Assembly (NCBI GenBank): GCA_029448655.1
Contig: JACCLO010000003.1
Location: 620,001 to 684,000 of the forward strand
Direction of reading: 5' to 3'
Source of the DNA: Wolfiporia cocos
Taxonomy: Eukaryota > Basidiomycota > Agaricomycetes > Polyporales > Phaeolaceae
DNA length: 64,000 nucleotides
Position numbers and translations under genes: made by a program. Under the pieces are notes generated by a model, which made no database searches, was not told where the DNA came from, and was given only the letters and a program-made list of their open reading frames with translations. Below are positions 1-11,987 of this stretch, one piece after another; position 1 is the first letter of the stretch, and each line of letters opens with the position of its first letter.

Positions 1-3000
1 TCGTACGTTGTGTACAGAACACATCCGCGGTAGAATCTCGACAGCGTAACACGTGCAGCTCCAGAACTGTGTATCCAACGGTCATCATTCACCGAAATAA
101 CATTGCATCAGTCGCGGACACGGGTAAACTGCCACTGGTTACGAGGATCAGTGTACGACTCAGCCAGGGCGACCTAGACGAGGCAATGAGGTGAGTCCAG
201 CAGATTAGCTGTATATGTTTGATAGTCTCACAGGTGTTCCCTCCTGATCATCCGGGAGACCCCAGACAAGCTGGACATCTGTCGGTGAGATACTAATTAT
301 AGTCCTGATGTCAGTACCCCGTTTACTGAGTGTTACACAGAATCTGCTCACGTATACTGGTCCTTCTTCCTCGTCTCTTGGATGTCGAATTGTTGCTTGT
401 GGCCTCTGCCAACAACATCGGCGCCAACAGAAGCGCGGGGGCCGACATTGGCGTAGGACGCATGAGTCTGGTTCTCGATGGTGTACTTTCCATTTCCGAG
501 CCTCACTACATTCCACTGATTCTCATCAGTACGAGGGAGAACGCGATGAGTTCGATGAAGTTATCTTACCTTCCTTCCATTGCTGGATTCCTCGGCTGTA
601 CCCACGATAGAAGACCCATCGTTTGGGTCAGGTAGGAAGACCGACCCCGAAGTGCGGACATTCTGAATAATGTAACGTCCAGTGTCGAGAGACATGTTGG
701 TGGTAGTAAGTTTCTACGATGCTGCTGGATCCTATGGATAGCGTCGCCTTTTTATATATTTTCCAGACATATTCAAAACATCACGGCTTATCCGTGTATA
801 CTCGATGGCGTGCGATCACGTTAATACCTTCTCATTTCGAGACACTGAATTGATTCATGCATCCTCAGCTCGAGGGCTTCATAGATTGTCAGAGATAGAC
901 CTTGTGTCTGGCTTCTAGCTGCTTCGAAGAGCGATAGTTTGTATCGATGTGCATTTCGACTGAGGCAGAGCTAGAGGCACGCTTCAGATCCCGAGCTTGT
1001 GCTGAGGGATCTGAACGTTGTCCGATCAGGTATCAACTTTTTGATTTTGAAGGCAGCATGATTTTGGCTTTGTAGTTACCGGGATGAGAAGCAGTAGACA
1101 TTGACTCCGTGCTCTCTATATTAGAGATTATGCATTAATGACGGCACATGTGCAAGTCAAATTAGTGTTGTCAACGGAACGTACGGAACATATGGAGCAT
1201 TTACCGCATACTATGCTCAGTTGCTCTTCATATCTGGCGCACTGATAAGGGAGAGAAAACAGATCAAGTGAGAGATTGTAAGCGCAGTGGCACAATTAAA
1301 CAGAAGTAATAGGAGCAAGTCGAGACCGCCCAATTAAGCGCTACGCTTTGGCCTACAAATTTAAAGATCTGGATCCTCGATCATCGACGGTGGACGATCA
1401 TCGATGTCATGGAGTGGCCGAGGTCCCGGTGGCCACAATCGTGAGGTTTACTCGTGGTCGGTGCTTTTGGATGCATGTGTGTCTCAACAGGCTAGCCATC
1501 GCTGGAGTGTTTCTTCATGCTAGCAGGTCACATTGTTACTCACCAGACCGCTCCAATCTTCTTAGCTGATCGATGGCTCATCGATTCATCCAGCGTCCGC
1601 GGAAGCTGTGGGCTGTCATACGAAGGTACGAATGAGAACTCGGAGAATACACTGTGTCACAACTCTTGAACCACACATACACTTCAAGCGCGTGTTGTGA
1701 TCTTCTATCTCCTGTGCTAACCATAGTACGCCGCACTCATGCTGGATGTCAAGAATCGCGCCATGTCAACTCATGTGCGACTAGCCAAGATTTCGACACG
1801 AGTATGGGAATCTGCTGCGACGAGGCCATGTGCCAAGCCCCATGGCAAGCAACTTGAAGTACGCAGTATTGCTACACAGAGTATATGGTTTTTGCTGTTC
1901 TGCTTGCTAGAGTCGTTTTGATATCTATCTTTTGCTGGGATAGAATTGCTGGGATCTAACTCAGCTCAGTGATACTCTCTCAACAATGGTGTTATATTTA
2001 CATATGAGTGAGATCGGCGGGCTCTTCTCCATAGAATTCATGGAGAACAACTATGTGCTTGATTAGCAGGAGCACTGACCGTAAGCGAGATGGTTTTGTC
2101 ACAAATATCCGATAACATTGTGTACAGAGTTCACATTCCAGCTACCCCCAAAAATCGACTTAGTTGCACTGCACATTCTCTTCCATCGCGGTTGAGCATC
2201 AGATGTATAGAACCCAGTATGCGTTATGCTTTGCCGCTGACAACTCGGAGCTCAAGACATGTAGGCCAGCGGACATGCACGGACGCGGATCTAACAGTGA
2301 GGATGCAGCAATTTCTAACCACCTGAGACTTCCTCATAGTGCGGTTTACGACCACAATTAGAGAGTCTCAGACATTGTCTCCCATGATAGCGGAGCTCAA
2401 TTAGTAGGCGCATCTAATGATGCCAGTGACTCAGCACGGCTTGGCTTTTTTGCACTTGAGTAAAGATGGTCTGGAGTCTGGATCGTATACTTTGCCTCGG
2501 GCACTCGCGCGCAAGCCGACAGAAAGTGCAATATATCATCTGTACTGCATTTCACGACTACGTCGCTAAGTCAGAACGGGTTTGTCATCATTTCTTGTTG
2601 CTCTCATTATGTCTCTGACTATCAGTGACTGTCGACTCGATTGTCCAACAGTGACACACTATCAGGAGATCCAGGTTCGGTTTTTATACATCTATGGGTG
2701 TTTATCCAACTTCCGGCTTGCCAATCTACTTGGTAGATAACGAACACTGGTGGAGGGTCACTCGCATGAGTTCTTTCGATGCCGAACAAGACGCTTTTTT
2801 GATCAGATATATGCTCTTAGAATATATTTCATCCCGTCAACAAGGCGATACGCGCTTTTGCGATTTGCACCTATCTTCATGCGTGCGCACCTCTCAAGCA
2901 TGCAGAATATTTCTGATGAGAGTGATCACTATGCAGGCAATTTGTGCAAAGTAAACTGACCCCTGATCTTTTGTTCAGTCAGATGTGACTGACTCATCAG

Positions 3001-3192
3001 CAAAAGTGCATTTTGCCGACTTACCTAGATTCACATGGGTGGGGTAGATCTAATGAGTGTGTACCTAGAATAACATAGATCAACTGTTTGGTCCGGGGGT
3101 TATATTTGAGGGCCTGTCATAACACTGTAACTGAGGGTTGCGTTGCGTTGTGATGGTACAACAACATTAGACTAACAAACTTGTGAGGGACT
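1..3192. other. No recognisable gene
   Basis: Only short open frames (up to about 100 codons) occur on either strand, and none has a motif or composition I recognise. No LTR ends, zinc knuckles or RT/integrase motifs were seen. Base composition is mixed and about 50% GC or lower. It may be old degraded transposon or intergenic sequence. Absence of a call here is not proof that nothing is encoded, because spliced genes with short exons would be missed by eye. Confidence 0.5.
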
Positions 3193-3310
3193 TCAGTCAA
3201 TTATCTTAATCTGCCAACTGCCCTTCGCTTAAGAAATCGCAGTTGCGAGCTAGGTTTGCACGCAGATTAATCTGCTAACTGCGGCAGATTAATCTACTGT
3301 GACAATAAAA

Positions 3311-3397
3311 TGGCACATCCCGGATTCGAACCAAGGACCTTAGTGCAGATGAGAATAACAGCATCGCAGCATAATTAGCCGACTGAGCCATAGTGGC
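3311..3397 (-). other. tRNA-like unit (left arm)
   Basis: Read on the minus strand, this has a good A box (TGGCTCAGTCGG) and a canonical B box (GGTTCGAATCC), with spacing near that of a tRNA gene. The acceptor stem pairs only partly, and the D and anticodon stems are poor. It is therefore better described as a tRNA-derived or SINE-type promoter than as a functional tRNA gene. Confidence 0.5.
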
Positions 3398-3688
3398 AAC
3401 AGGTACCATTGACCAATTAAAATATATATAACACAAATTTCACACACAATTTTTGCAAATCATCAAGGCAACTAACTGCTCCAACAAGCATACAGAAATC
3501 AATGATAGTGGTAGCTTGATTTACCATGCTTGACCTGGAGCAACTCACCATAGGAAAGCTGAATACACTGGAATCACAGGTCTTTAGAGGCAGATTCATT
3601 TGTATTTGTGTTATGGAAGATGTTAAACTGCGAAAATGAAGTTTACAAAATACTCTATATATTGCTTAAAATGGGGGCAACACTAGTT

Positions 3689-3774
3689 GCACTGTAGCTC
3701 AGTTGGCTAATTATGCTGCGATGCTGTTATTCTCATCTGCGCTAAGGTCCTTGGTTCGAATCCGGGATGTGCCA
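3689..3774 (+). other. tRNA-like unit (right arm)
   Basis: The A box TAGCTCAGTTGG and B box GGTTCGAATCC are intact. GCAC at the start can pair with GTGC at the end, but the rest of the acceptor stem does not pair. The 86-nt length is long for a tRNA, and I cannot draw a proper 7-nt anticodon loop. It is probably a tRNA pseudogene or SINE head duplicated in the opposite arm. Confidence 0.5.
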
Positions 3775-4208
3775 TTTTATTGTCACAATAGATTAATCTG
3801 CCGCAGTTAGCAGATTAATCTGCGTGCAAACCTAGCTCGCAACTGCGATTTCTTAAGCGAAGGGCAGTTGGCAGATTAAGATAATTGACTGAAACTCTAC
3901 AACTTGTATACATTCGAAAGGATATCAGAGCAGTGCAATTGAGTAGTTTCAAATCTACTAAATGAGGTTTTTCTGTGGAAAGTGCGGGTCAGTAGGTGTC
4001 AAGTCACTTATCCAGAGTATTGCTCACCACCTCAATAGACCAATGTTATAGACTTTAAACCCGAACTGTGCATATTCATCGATTACTTCTTCATCCAAAT
4101 CAGCTGCACCAAGTCGCCTTGACTTGTCATTTGTGTTATGGTCTATGCACGGACTGCTGATTTTCTCTGACACCTCATTGTATAATTTAGCATTCAACTG
4201 CCTCGCTG

Positions 4209-6142
4209 TGTCACATGCCAACTTCAAGTCTTTAGGCACAGTACCTTTTCTGATCATCGAGAGCACCTCCTGTTACGGGTCGAATACCCGTTCGTATATC
4301 CGAGTCGCGAATATAGATCGTTCTTCTGCACGTAGGCACGTCGCCGTATGCAAGGCAAATACTCGTTAGATGCCTTCGGGTCCTAAGTGAAGTCCTTAGG
4401 AGATCGGTTAATATCCAATACGCGTTAGAGGATATAATCTGTTCAGGTGCGAGTCTAATAGAGTATAAGACTCGCCTAAGTCCGAGAAGTCAGTGTGCAC
4501 TTCGAGGACTTAGTCGTTCGATTGCTCGAGTGAGAAATACTGAGCGTAGTTTCCTACATTTGAGAACGAGTATAAGACTTCTTGTTTATACAACAAGGTC
4601 GAGCTGAAGAGCCTCGACAGTAAGTACATGAGTTTTTATACTACGCTAGGTTTCAGGGGTCAAGTCTGTCCCAGATGCCACCGATACTATCTACGCTATA
4701 GTCCCAAACGTTTGATAAGTATGGAGTGATATATCTGAGACGATAGATAGGAATGATGGCGGTTGAACGCCATCTATCAGCTAAATAACGATGAACATGA
4801 AACGGTGGCAGGGTTGGATCTGCCAAAGATGAAACGCGCCCTATAGACTAGTACAACTGGGGATGCGCCCAGTAAGATCACGAGTAGCCAGGGGGGTTGG
4901 TTGTGCAACAAGTCCCTGTATCGTATTCGCCCGGTGGTGAGTTCTGTCGATATTCGAAAAATCAAAATAACCGTAACACCTCCAAGGCTGGATACCTGAT
5001 GCCTCAGCTAGATCCAAGCCCTACATATGCACCACCACGGGCACTAGCTAACAGCATCACCAGCCATGCCTAATAACCCTAGTCCCCGGCCACATGTCCA
5101 GTATACAACCAACAGCAGTCACATTGCTACAGTCGCACGTGGAACTGCTCACATGGCCTGCAAGGCATTTAGCCCCCTTCGCTAAAAGGGCGTAATGTCA
5201 CCGTTAGGTGACACTGTGGTTCCAGGTATATATACACATCCCCTTTTGCCTAATTGGGTAACAGTTTCACACGCTTACCACTTCCCGTGGGCTCAGCCAT
5301 GTTAGACCTGTAACACACGTGACCCCAACCAAGTACGATGAGCCCAGTAGCACCTTACCCAACCAAACCCCCGCTACTGGGACCATACCTCATCAAGTCA
5401 CGACCACACAGACTCACAGTTAAGACCACATCCACCCAACCAACTGAACCCTACACCTCCTGTCTCCATGGACTACAGCCATTACCGGCTACATGGTCAT
5501 TACCGACCATGGACTCACACCATTACTGGCACAGACTGTGTACTATATGGACAATGGCCCACAGGAGGCCTTAAACCCCAGCATACCCATGCAATAGCCC
5601 ACGGAGGCTCTGAATCCAGCCCTTGTATGACTGAGAACCCTAGCAATCACAAGGTGCTACGTACCGATCGCAGCCGATCATGCTCAATCGCCCTACGTCA
5701 CGCACGGCCTGTACTGGCCAGTCCATGTTACCGGCTAACACCACTCCTCAGTACTGATCCCTTGGGAACCTGGACCACAGACGCCCCAATCACGGACTTA
5801 GAACCCCGCCATTTACCAGCAAACCCCGATCGACGAGAACCACCAACTCAGGCCTGATCCGCTACGTCGCTATGGACATCACTGCTCTGATGCCATTACT
5901 GTCTTAGTCACTCCGCACCTATGGGCAATGTAGCTTAGACCAATCACACTGTGCCTACTGCCCTTACTGACCACACAGCATAACATGTACAAATAGGGTA
6001 GAGTCTATATAATAGCCAGACAGTCTTGAGCAAACCTCAGACTTATCTTGGCCTCTTCAGCCTTAGATGCCCTGGACCAGGAAGGCACCTCTGTGCAAGC
6101 CCCCTTCCCCCAGGTGTGTGTCTTAGGTTGTAGCGTGTGTCA
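4209..6142 (+). mobile_element. Solo LTR-E copy 1
   Basis: It runs TGTCACATG...GCGTGTGTCA and matches, in inverted orientation, the LTR-E at 14696-15717 whose ends are fixed by a TSD. The solo LTR-A at 4271-4978 lies inside it. This copy has about 200 bp (around 5110-5310) that the second copy lacks, and that stretch resembles 17940-18110. Flanks CGCTG / ACCTG match only weakly. Open frames inside, such as 5468-5857, have no recognised domain and I do not call them genes. Confidence 0.65.
4271..4978 (+). mobile_element. Solo LTR-A, TSD CCTCC
   Basis: TGTTACGG...CCGTAACA, exactly 708 bp, the same length as the two LTRs of Element A. It is flanked by CCTCC at 4266-4270 and 4979-4983. The second LTR-E copy near 15650-15670 gives a paralogous uninserted version of the site. 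CpGs are well preserved, so the insertion is fairly recent. Confidence 0.93.
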
Positions 6143-7140
6143 ACCTGCGTGCTTTATTCTAGGAACCCCCATTCATCCCGGGACCTGTGTTTATGCCCAA
6201 CACCCTATGCCCATATGTTTCAGTTGTATCACATTCTAGCCTGTGTTCTGTGTCTAACCACAGGGGTTCCTGTGTTTCAGCCTCTGTTGTGCTCAACCGC
6301 AACATTCTCATCTGTCAATATAGTGTACTAACCTTAGGGACGTAGTAGTAGCAGTACCAAGGACACTGTGACCCTGGTTGATAAGTAGCAGTATATAATC
6401 CAATGTATATACTGGCCAAGTTCCTTAGCTCGGCCTTGTTGAAAATACAAAGATCCTATACTCATTCTCAAACTGAGGAAACTAAGCTCCAACTTGTATA
6501 TCAAGGCTCTGACTCTCCAGTACCAGCCTCAGAGAATACAAGTAGTACACTACTTGACCTGCTAAGTAACTCACTCAGTTACCGTTATCTTAGCTGAACG
6601 GATATTCGATCCGTAACAGTTCATGCAGTATTGTTTGGTGTTAGGTGGAGTGCCTAGCAAAGTATCCAATACTCGTTAGAGGATACAGTTGGTTTGTTTG
6701 GTATTGAGTCTAAGGACTCAAGTAATATCCAATGTGCATTAGAGGATATATCAGTTTGGTGTGCAAGTTGAAAAATAGACTCACTTAAGTCCGAGAAGTC
6801 AAGTGTGCACTTTGAGGACTTAGTCTTCTTGAGCTCACAGAAATACTGAGCAAAGTTTCCTTCATTTGAGAATGAGTATAAGACTCTTGTTATTACAACA
6901 AGGTCAAGCTAAACCATAGTTACATGAGTTCATATACTATGCTGAGTATTTAGGGTCCTATGCCTCCCAGATGTCACTGCTACTATGTACGACCTAGTCT
7001 TAAATGTATGATGAATATGCAGTGATGTATCTGTAATGATAGATTATAATGATAGGGGTATGGCAGTTGAATGCCATCTGTTATGGATTGAATATCCGTT
7101 CAGCTGAAATAACTAAGGTGGGTTACTCAGTGAGTCAAGT

Positions 7141-7846
7141 TGTTACGGGTCATATACCCATTTGTATATTTGATATGTGAATATAAATTGTTCTTCTGCA
7201 CGTAGTCCAGCGGATGAGCGCAAGGCAAATATATCTGTGATAAGCCTTCAGGCCCTAAGTTGAAGACCCTAGGGGATTGTTCAATATCCAATACACGTTA
7301 GAGGATATAATTGGTTCGGGTGCGAGCCTTGTGGAATATAAGGCTTGCCTAAGTCTGAGAAGTTGTTGGGCACTTCGAAGACTTAGTCGGTTCAAGAGGT
7401 CGGTGGATACTGAGCGTAATTTCCTAAATTTGAGAATGAGTATAAGAGTTCTTGTTTGTACAACAAGGTCGAGCTGAAGAGCCTCTACGGTTTAGTACAC
7501 TGGCTTATATACTATGCTATGTTTTAAGAGTATTTCCAGATGTCACCAATCTCATCTATGCTATAGTACGAAACATTTGATAGGTATGTAGTGATGAATC
7601 TAAAATGATAGCTAGGAATGATATGGCAGTTGAGCACCATCTGTCAATTGTGAAATGATAAATATGAAACAAGGGCAGAGTTGGATCTGCCAGCATCAAA
7701 ATGCACCCAATACACTAGTACAACCAGGGTTAGGCCCAGTGAGTTCACAAATAGCCAGGGGCTTGGTTGTGCAACAAGTCCCTGTATCGTATTCACCCAA
7801 TGGTGAGTTCTTCCAGCGTTCAAGAAAAATCAAAATGACCATAACA
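7141..7846 (+). mobile_element. Solo LTR-A1, TSD CAAGT
   Basis: TGTTACGGG...ACCATAACA, 706 bp, flanked by CAAGT at 7136-7140 and 7847-7851, inside LTR-B1. Nearly all the CpGs present in the young LTR-A are TpG or CpA here, for example in the first 50 bases, which marks an old insertion. Confidence 0.92.
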
Positions 7847-7885
7847 CAAGTAGCACACTACTTGTTGGACTTCACAGAGTCAGAG

Positions 7886-9146
7886 TGTTATGGATCGAAT
7901 ATCCGTTTAGCTGAAATGACTAAGTCGAGTTATTCAGCATATCAAGTAGTGCACTACTTGTCAGACTCGGTGGAGTTGGAGCGTCAATATACAAGCTGCA
8001 GGCTTAATTGCTCAAGCCCTTGAGAATGAGTATAAGATCCTTGTGATTCAACAAGGTCAAGCTGAGGAACTCGACCGGTATTTACATCAGGTTATATACT
8101 GTGAACTTATAACCAGGGTCATAGTGTCCTTGGTACTGCTACCATTAAGTCCGTAAGGCTAGTGTGCTAAGATAACAAATGTTACGGGTCGAATACCCGT
8201 TCGTATATTCGAGTTGCGAATATAGATCGTTCTTCTGCACGTAGTCCAAGGGACGTATGCAAGGCAAATACTCGTTAGATGCCTTCAAGTCCTAGGTAAA
8301 GTTCCTAGGAGGTCGTGTGATATCCAATACGCGTCAGAGGATATAATCTGTTCAGGTTGCAAGTCGAAGAGAATATAAGACTTGCCTAAGTCCGAGAAGT
8401 CAGCGTGCACTTCGAGGACTTAGTCGTTTGGTTGCTCGAGCGAGAAATACTGAGCATAGTTTCCTACGTTTGAGAACAGGTATAAGACTTCTTGTTTGTA
8501 CAACAAGGTCGAGCTGAGGAGCCTTGACAGTAAGTACATGAGTTTATATACTACATTAGGTTTCAGGGGTCAAGTCCATCCCAGATGTCACCAATACTAT
8601 CTACGCTATAGTGCCAAACGTTTGATAGGTATGTAGTGATATATCTGAAATGATAGATAGGAATGGTGATGGTGGTTGAACGTCATCTATCAGCTAGTTA
8701 AATGATAAATATGAAACGGGGGCAGAGTTGGATCTGCCAAAGGTGAAATGTGCCCTTATACACTAGTACAACTGGGGATGCACCCAGTAGAGTCATGAGT
8801 AGCTAGGGGAGTTGGTTGTGCAACAAGTCCCTGTATTGTATTTGCCCAATGGTGAGTTCTGCCAGCATCCGAAAAATTAAAATAACCGTAACAACAAATA
8901 TGAAGTGCTGCGGTTGAGCGCAACAATGGCTAAAATGTAGGAATCCTGTGGTTAGACACATGATATCATCTAGAACCTGATACATCACAAGACTAAGGGC
9001 ATAGGGCTGTTGTACATGAACCAAGGGTCTCCGGTTGAGTGGGGCTCCCTAGAATAAAGTGCACGATACAGCAGTTGAACGCTAAGTCTCTCTCTCCAGT
9101 GAGGCATCAGTAAAAGATATTCATTAGTCCCTGCGCAGACCGTAAC
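7886..9146 (+). mobile_element. LTR-B2, third layer, TSD CAGAG
   Basis: It starts TGTTATGG at 7886 and ends GACCGTAACA at 9146. The flanks are CAGAG at 7881-7885 and 9147-9151. It is an LTR-B inserted into another LTR-B (B1), and it is split in turn by LTR-A2 at 8180-8893. Confidence 0.92.
8180..8893 (+). mobile_element. Solo LTR-A2, innermost layer, TSD ACAAA
   Basis: TGTTACGGG...ACCGTAACA, 714 bp, flanked by ACAAA at 8175-8179 and 8894-8898, inside LTR-B2. Its CpGs are much better preserved than those of LTR-A1 or the outermost LTR-A, as expected for the last insertion in the stack. Confidence 0.93.
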
Positions 9147-9848
9147 ACAGAGTGTCGATATACAAGTTGAGGCTTAATTGCTTAAGCTTTGAGAATGAGT
9201 ATAAGATCCTTGTAATTCAACAAGGTTGAGCTGAGGAACTTGACCGAAATTTACATCAGATTATATACTATGGCTTTTTGACTGGGGTCATAGTGTCTGT
9301 GGTACTGCTACCATTAAGTCCATAAGGCTAGCGTGCTAAGTAGACAAATACGAAGTGTTGTGGTTGATTGCAACAAGAGTCAAAACATAGAAGCTCTGTG
9401 GTTGGACACAGAATATCAGCTAGAACCTGATATGATGGGGAACTATGGGCATAGGGCTGTTGTACATGAGATGAGGGTCTCCAGTTGCATGGGGATCCCT
9501 AGAATAAAGTACATGGTGAAGCGGTTGAATGCCAAGTCCCTCCATACAGTGAGGCATCAGAGAAATTAATTGAGTGTACCTGTGTGGACCATAACATCAT
9601 CAGTCAATCATATGATAGATATGAAATAATACTAGAGTTGAATCTGTCAGACCTGAAATGGTGATATAGAGCTAGTACAATCAGGGTTGAGCCTGATGAG
9701 ACCATGAATCCCAGGGGTATTGGTTGTGCAACAAGTCCCTGTATTGTATTCACCCAATGGTGAGTTCTGTGAGTGTTTGAAAAAATAGAATGACCATAAC
9801 ACCCACCTATATTTGAGCTCTGTGAGCTCTGTTCATCTTAATCCTTGT

Positions 9849-11225
9849 TGTTACAGGTCGTATACCTGTTCATATATTCAAGACACGAATATAGAGATTG
9901 TTCTTCTGTGCATGGTCCTGCAGACAAGCACAAGGCAAATTTACCTGTGAAATAAGCCTTTGGGTTCTAAGTCAGAGACTCTAAGTTTGTGAAGTCAATG
10001 TGCACTTCAAAGACTTAGTTGATTCAGGAGCTTGGCGAATACTGAGTGTAGTTTCCTACATTTGAGAATGAGTATAAGACTTCTTGTTTATACAACAAGG
10101 TTGAGCTAAAGAGCCTCGACGGTAAGTACATTGGCTTTTATACTAGATTAGGGTTTTAGAGGTCAGGTCCATCCCAGATGTCACCGATACTATCTGTGCT
10201 ATAGTACGAGACATTTGATAAGTATGTAGTGATATATCTGAAACAATAGATAGAAATGATAGTGGCAGTTGAATGCCATTGACTAATCAGTGATTGATAA
10301 ATATGAATTGGGGCAGAGTTGGATCTGCTGAGGTCGGATTGAGTGCTACCTGCTAGTACAACCAGGGTTATGCCTATGTCGCAGTTTTCCCTGCTGACAT
10401 ATGTGGGGGCCCCTAGGCTCGATCCCACGTCACTACGCCTCCCTCCTTGTTCGTTAATCCCTTCGTCACAATGCCCTCCCCTGCCTGACGGCACTATCAC
10501 AAGACGCGCAGCGGACCCAATGCAACGCGCTTATGAGTGGTGTTATAGACCACTCCCCCAAAAGGGCTACGATAACAGCTTGGCTGTTATCAAGGGTCCG
10601 GCTATATCTGCAGTTCAGATTCCCACGCTTAGCATCTACGGGTAGCCTTGTTCAGGTTATACCCACGTATTCCCTCTGTATACCCTAGTTAATTACTCCG
10701 TAACGTCCAGATGCCTTTACAGGTATAATCTGTGACAGGCACGTGACCGGTAGATAGATTAGATTACAGTGACTGATAAGTAGTGGCGCCCTGGCACCAC
10801 CCCCTTACTTAGTCATCCCCTCACATGACACCATACCTACATTGCGCACAGACCACCCCACTTTAGGGTATGCCCGTCAGTCATAGCGTAGCGGTTCCGT
10901 CATGTATATATAGCTGCGTCTGAGGTCTTACAACCTCAGACCTATTAATGTCAATCTGGGCGCGTGTGCCCTCTGACTCTGCATCTACTGTCTGCCTGCA
11001 TGACGTCTCCTTCGTCTTATACCTCCTAGTCTGGTGACTGCCCTCCTTAGCATTGCAGCACTCCTATAGACGACGTTAGGTCCCTTAGAGACAAGACCAG
11101 CGATCGGGTACGACACAGAGGCAAGTCTGTGTCAGCATGGTACCTGTTACAAATAGCTAGGGGGTTGGTTGTGTGACAAGTCCATATATTGTACTCACCC
11201 AATGGTGAGTTCTGTCAGTCTTCCA
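9849..11225 (+). mobile_element. Old solo LTR-A split by LTR-F
   Basis: It starts TGTTACAGG at 9849 and follows LTR-A to about 10376, then resumes at about 11150 (GGGGTTGGTTGTG...) and fades near 11225 before reaching the usual CCGTAACA end. LTR-F interrupts it. It is CpG-poor and truncated. No TSD was found. Confidence 0.65.
10377..11134 (+). mobile_element. Solo LTR-F
   Basis: TGTCGCAG...GTCTGTGTCA, 758 bp, interrupting an LTR-A. A TATA-like GTATATATAG lies near 10907. The general layout resembles LTR-D of the 49.4 kb element. Flanks GCCTA / GCATG do not match, so the ends are inferred from the LTR-A break and the TG...CA termini. Confidence 0.55.
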
Positions 11226-11303
11226 TTCAAAATATGTGTCACAGATTAAATGGGCTTGGAAACCCCGGTGGCATAGCATACCATAATATAAGGCACTCGT
11301 GCA

Positions 11304-11987
11304 CAGGGTTGGGCTTGACCCAGTTTGACCCCGGTTTGACCTGGGTCAAGCGTTGACCCGGGTCAAAGGTCAATGGGGTCAATGGGGTCAAGGTGTGACT
11401 TGTGCATGACCTCAACAGACGATTGTGATTGGTCAATCGAGTGGCTTGAGCACTAAGTCACACGGAGTGTAGACGACACAGATGTCCATAGTGTAGAGGT
11501 GTGAGTTGGCATGTAATTAATATGCAATTGATACAAGATGATCAAGGGTTCAGATTAAGCAAGTCGAGTAATCCATTTCTCTGTCTAAATGTTGATTTCC
11601 TCTCGTCCAAAATGCAGAAAGATCTGTGTATCTGAAGGATATTGAAATAGATTTCGCAGTAGTAGTCCCTCGTGCATCGGAATTGGTGTAGTAGATGAGT
11701 GCTCTGGCAGATTTGGAGCAGACAGCTGAGCATAGACTTTTTCATGCTCATCAGCCTCTGCCATTAATTCGAGGATGTTGGACAAGTGGGCTCCATTCAA
11801 TTACACATTGTGTTTGGTCCCTAATCGCTCGCACACAGGAAGAATAGCATTAAATGTATTGTCGCTACTATAATAGTAGGCCTGTCATCACGTGAGAATC
11901 ACACCTTGACCCGGGTCAACCGGTTTGACCTGGGTCATTGACCCAGGTCAAGGGTCAAGGGGTCAAGCCTTGACCCGCCCAACCCTG
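11304..11987. mobile_element. hAT-type MITE, TSD CTCGTGCA
   Basis: The terminal inverted repeats are CAGGGTTGGGC / GCCCAACCCTG. They are flanked by a perfect 8-bp duplication CTCGTGCA (11296-11303 and 11988-11995). An 8-bp TSD with CAGGG-type ends is typical of hAT elements. Both subterminal regions (about 11315-11395 and 11905-11975) are packed with TGACC / GGGTCAA palindromic units, plausible transposase-binding sites. The interior has short frames only and no transposase, so it is non-autonomous. Confidence 0.9.

Larger units (their letters stand above)
3193..3893. repeat. Foldback element with ~205-bp inverted arms
   Basis: The left arm (3193-3401) and right arm (3688-3893) are near-perfect inverted copies that begin TTCAGTCAATTATC / GATAATTGACTGAA. 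An AT-rich spacer of about 290 bp (3402-3687) lies between them. Each arm carries the palindrome GCAGATTAATCTGC plus a tRNA-like unit with RNA polymerase III A and B boxes. No transposase is encoded. No clean target-site duplication was found at the outer ends. It could be a foldback/MITE-type element, or two copies of a tRNA-derived SINE inserted head to head and then homogenised. Confidence 0.75.
4134..6618 (-). mobile_element. Solo LTR-B, decayed, split by LTR-E
   Basis: The left part (4134-4208) starts TGTTATGG and the right part (6143-6618) ends ATCCGTAACA. Both align with the minus-strand LTR-B copy at 16645-17187. The LTR-E at 4209-6142 interrupts it. Many CpG sites of the young LTR-B are TpG or CpA here, so it is an old copy. 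Flanking pentamers (ATTTG / GTTCA) do not match, so no TSD supports the outer ends. Confidence 0.65.
7079..9596 (+). mobile_element. LTR-B1, second layer of the stack
   Basis: It starts TGTTATGG at 7079 and ends GGACCATAACA at 9596. It lies inside the old LTR-A with near-matching flanks CCATC (7074-7078) and TCATC (9597-9601), a duplication with one change. It is itself split by LTR-A1 (7141-7846) and by LTR-B2 (7886-9146). Removing those two restores a continuous LTR-B of about the usual length. Confidence 0.8.
6640..9801 (+). mobile_element. Old LTR-A, outermost layer of a solo-LTR stack
   Basis: A 5'-truncated LTR-A. Its proximal part lies at about 6640-7078 and includes a local duplication of the segment beginning TATCCAAT. 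Its distal part (9597-9801) ends ACCATAACA. It is strongly CpG-depleted. LTR-B1 (7079-9596) sits inside it at the point where intact LTR-A copies read TTGAACGCCATC. The start is approximate because the 5' end is lost next to the LTR-B ending at 6618. Confidence 0.7.

Noticed and set aside
3689..3774. Functional tRNA gene.
   Set aside because: Acceptor, D and anticodon stems do not form properly, and no clear 7-nt anticodon loop can be drawn despite good A and B boxes.
5468..5857. 129-codon plus-strand frame rich in Pro, His, Thr and Arg.
   Set aside because: It lies wholly inside LTR-E; no domain was recognised, and the frame is not kept in the second LTR-E copy.
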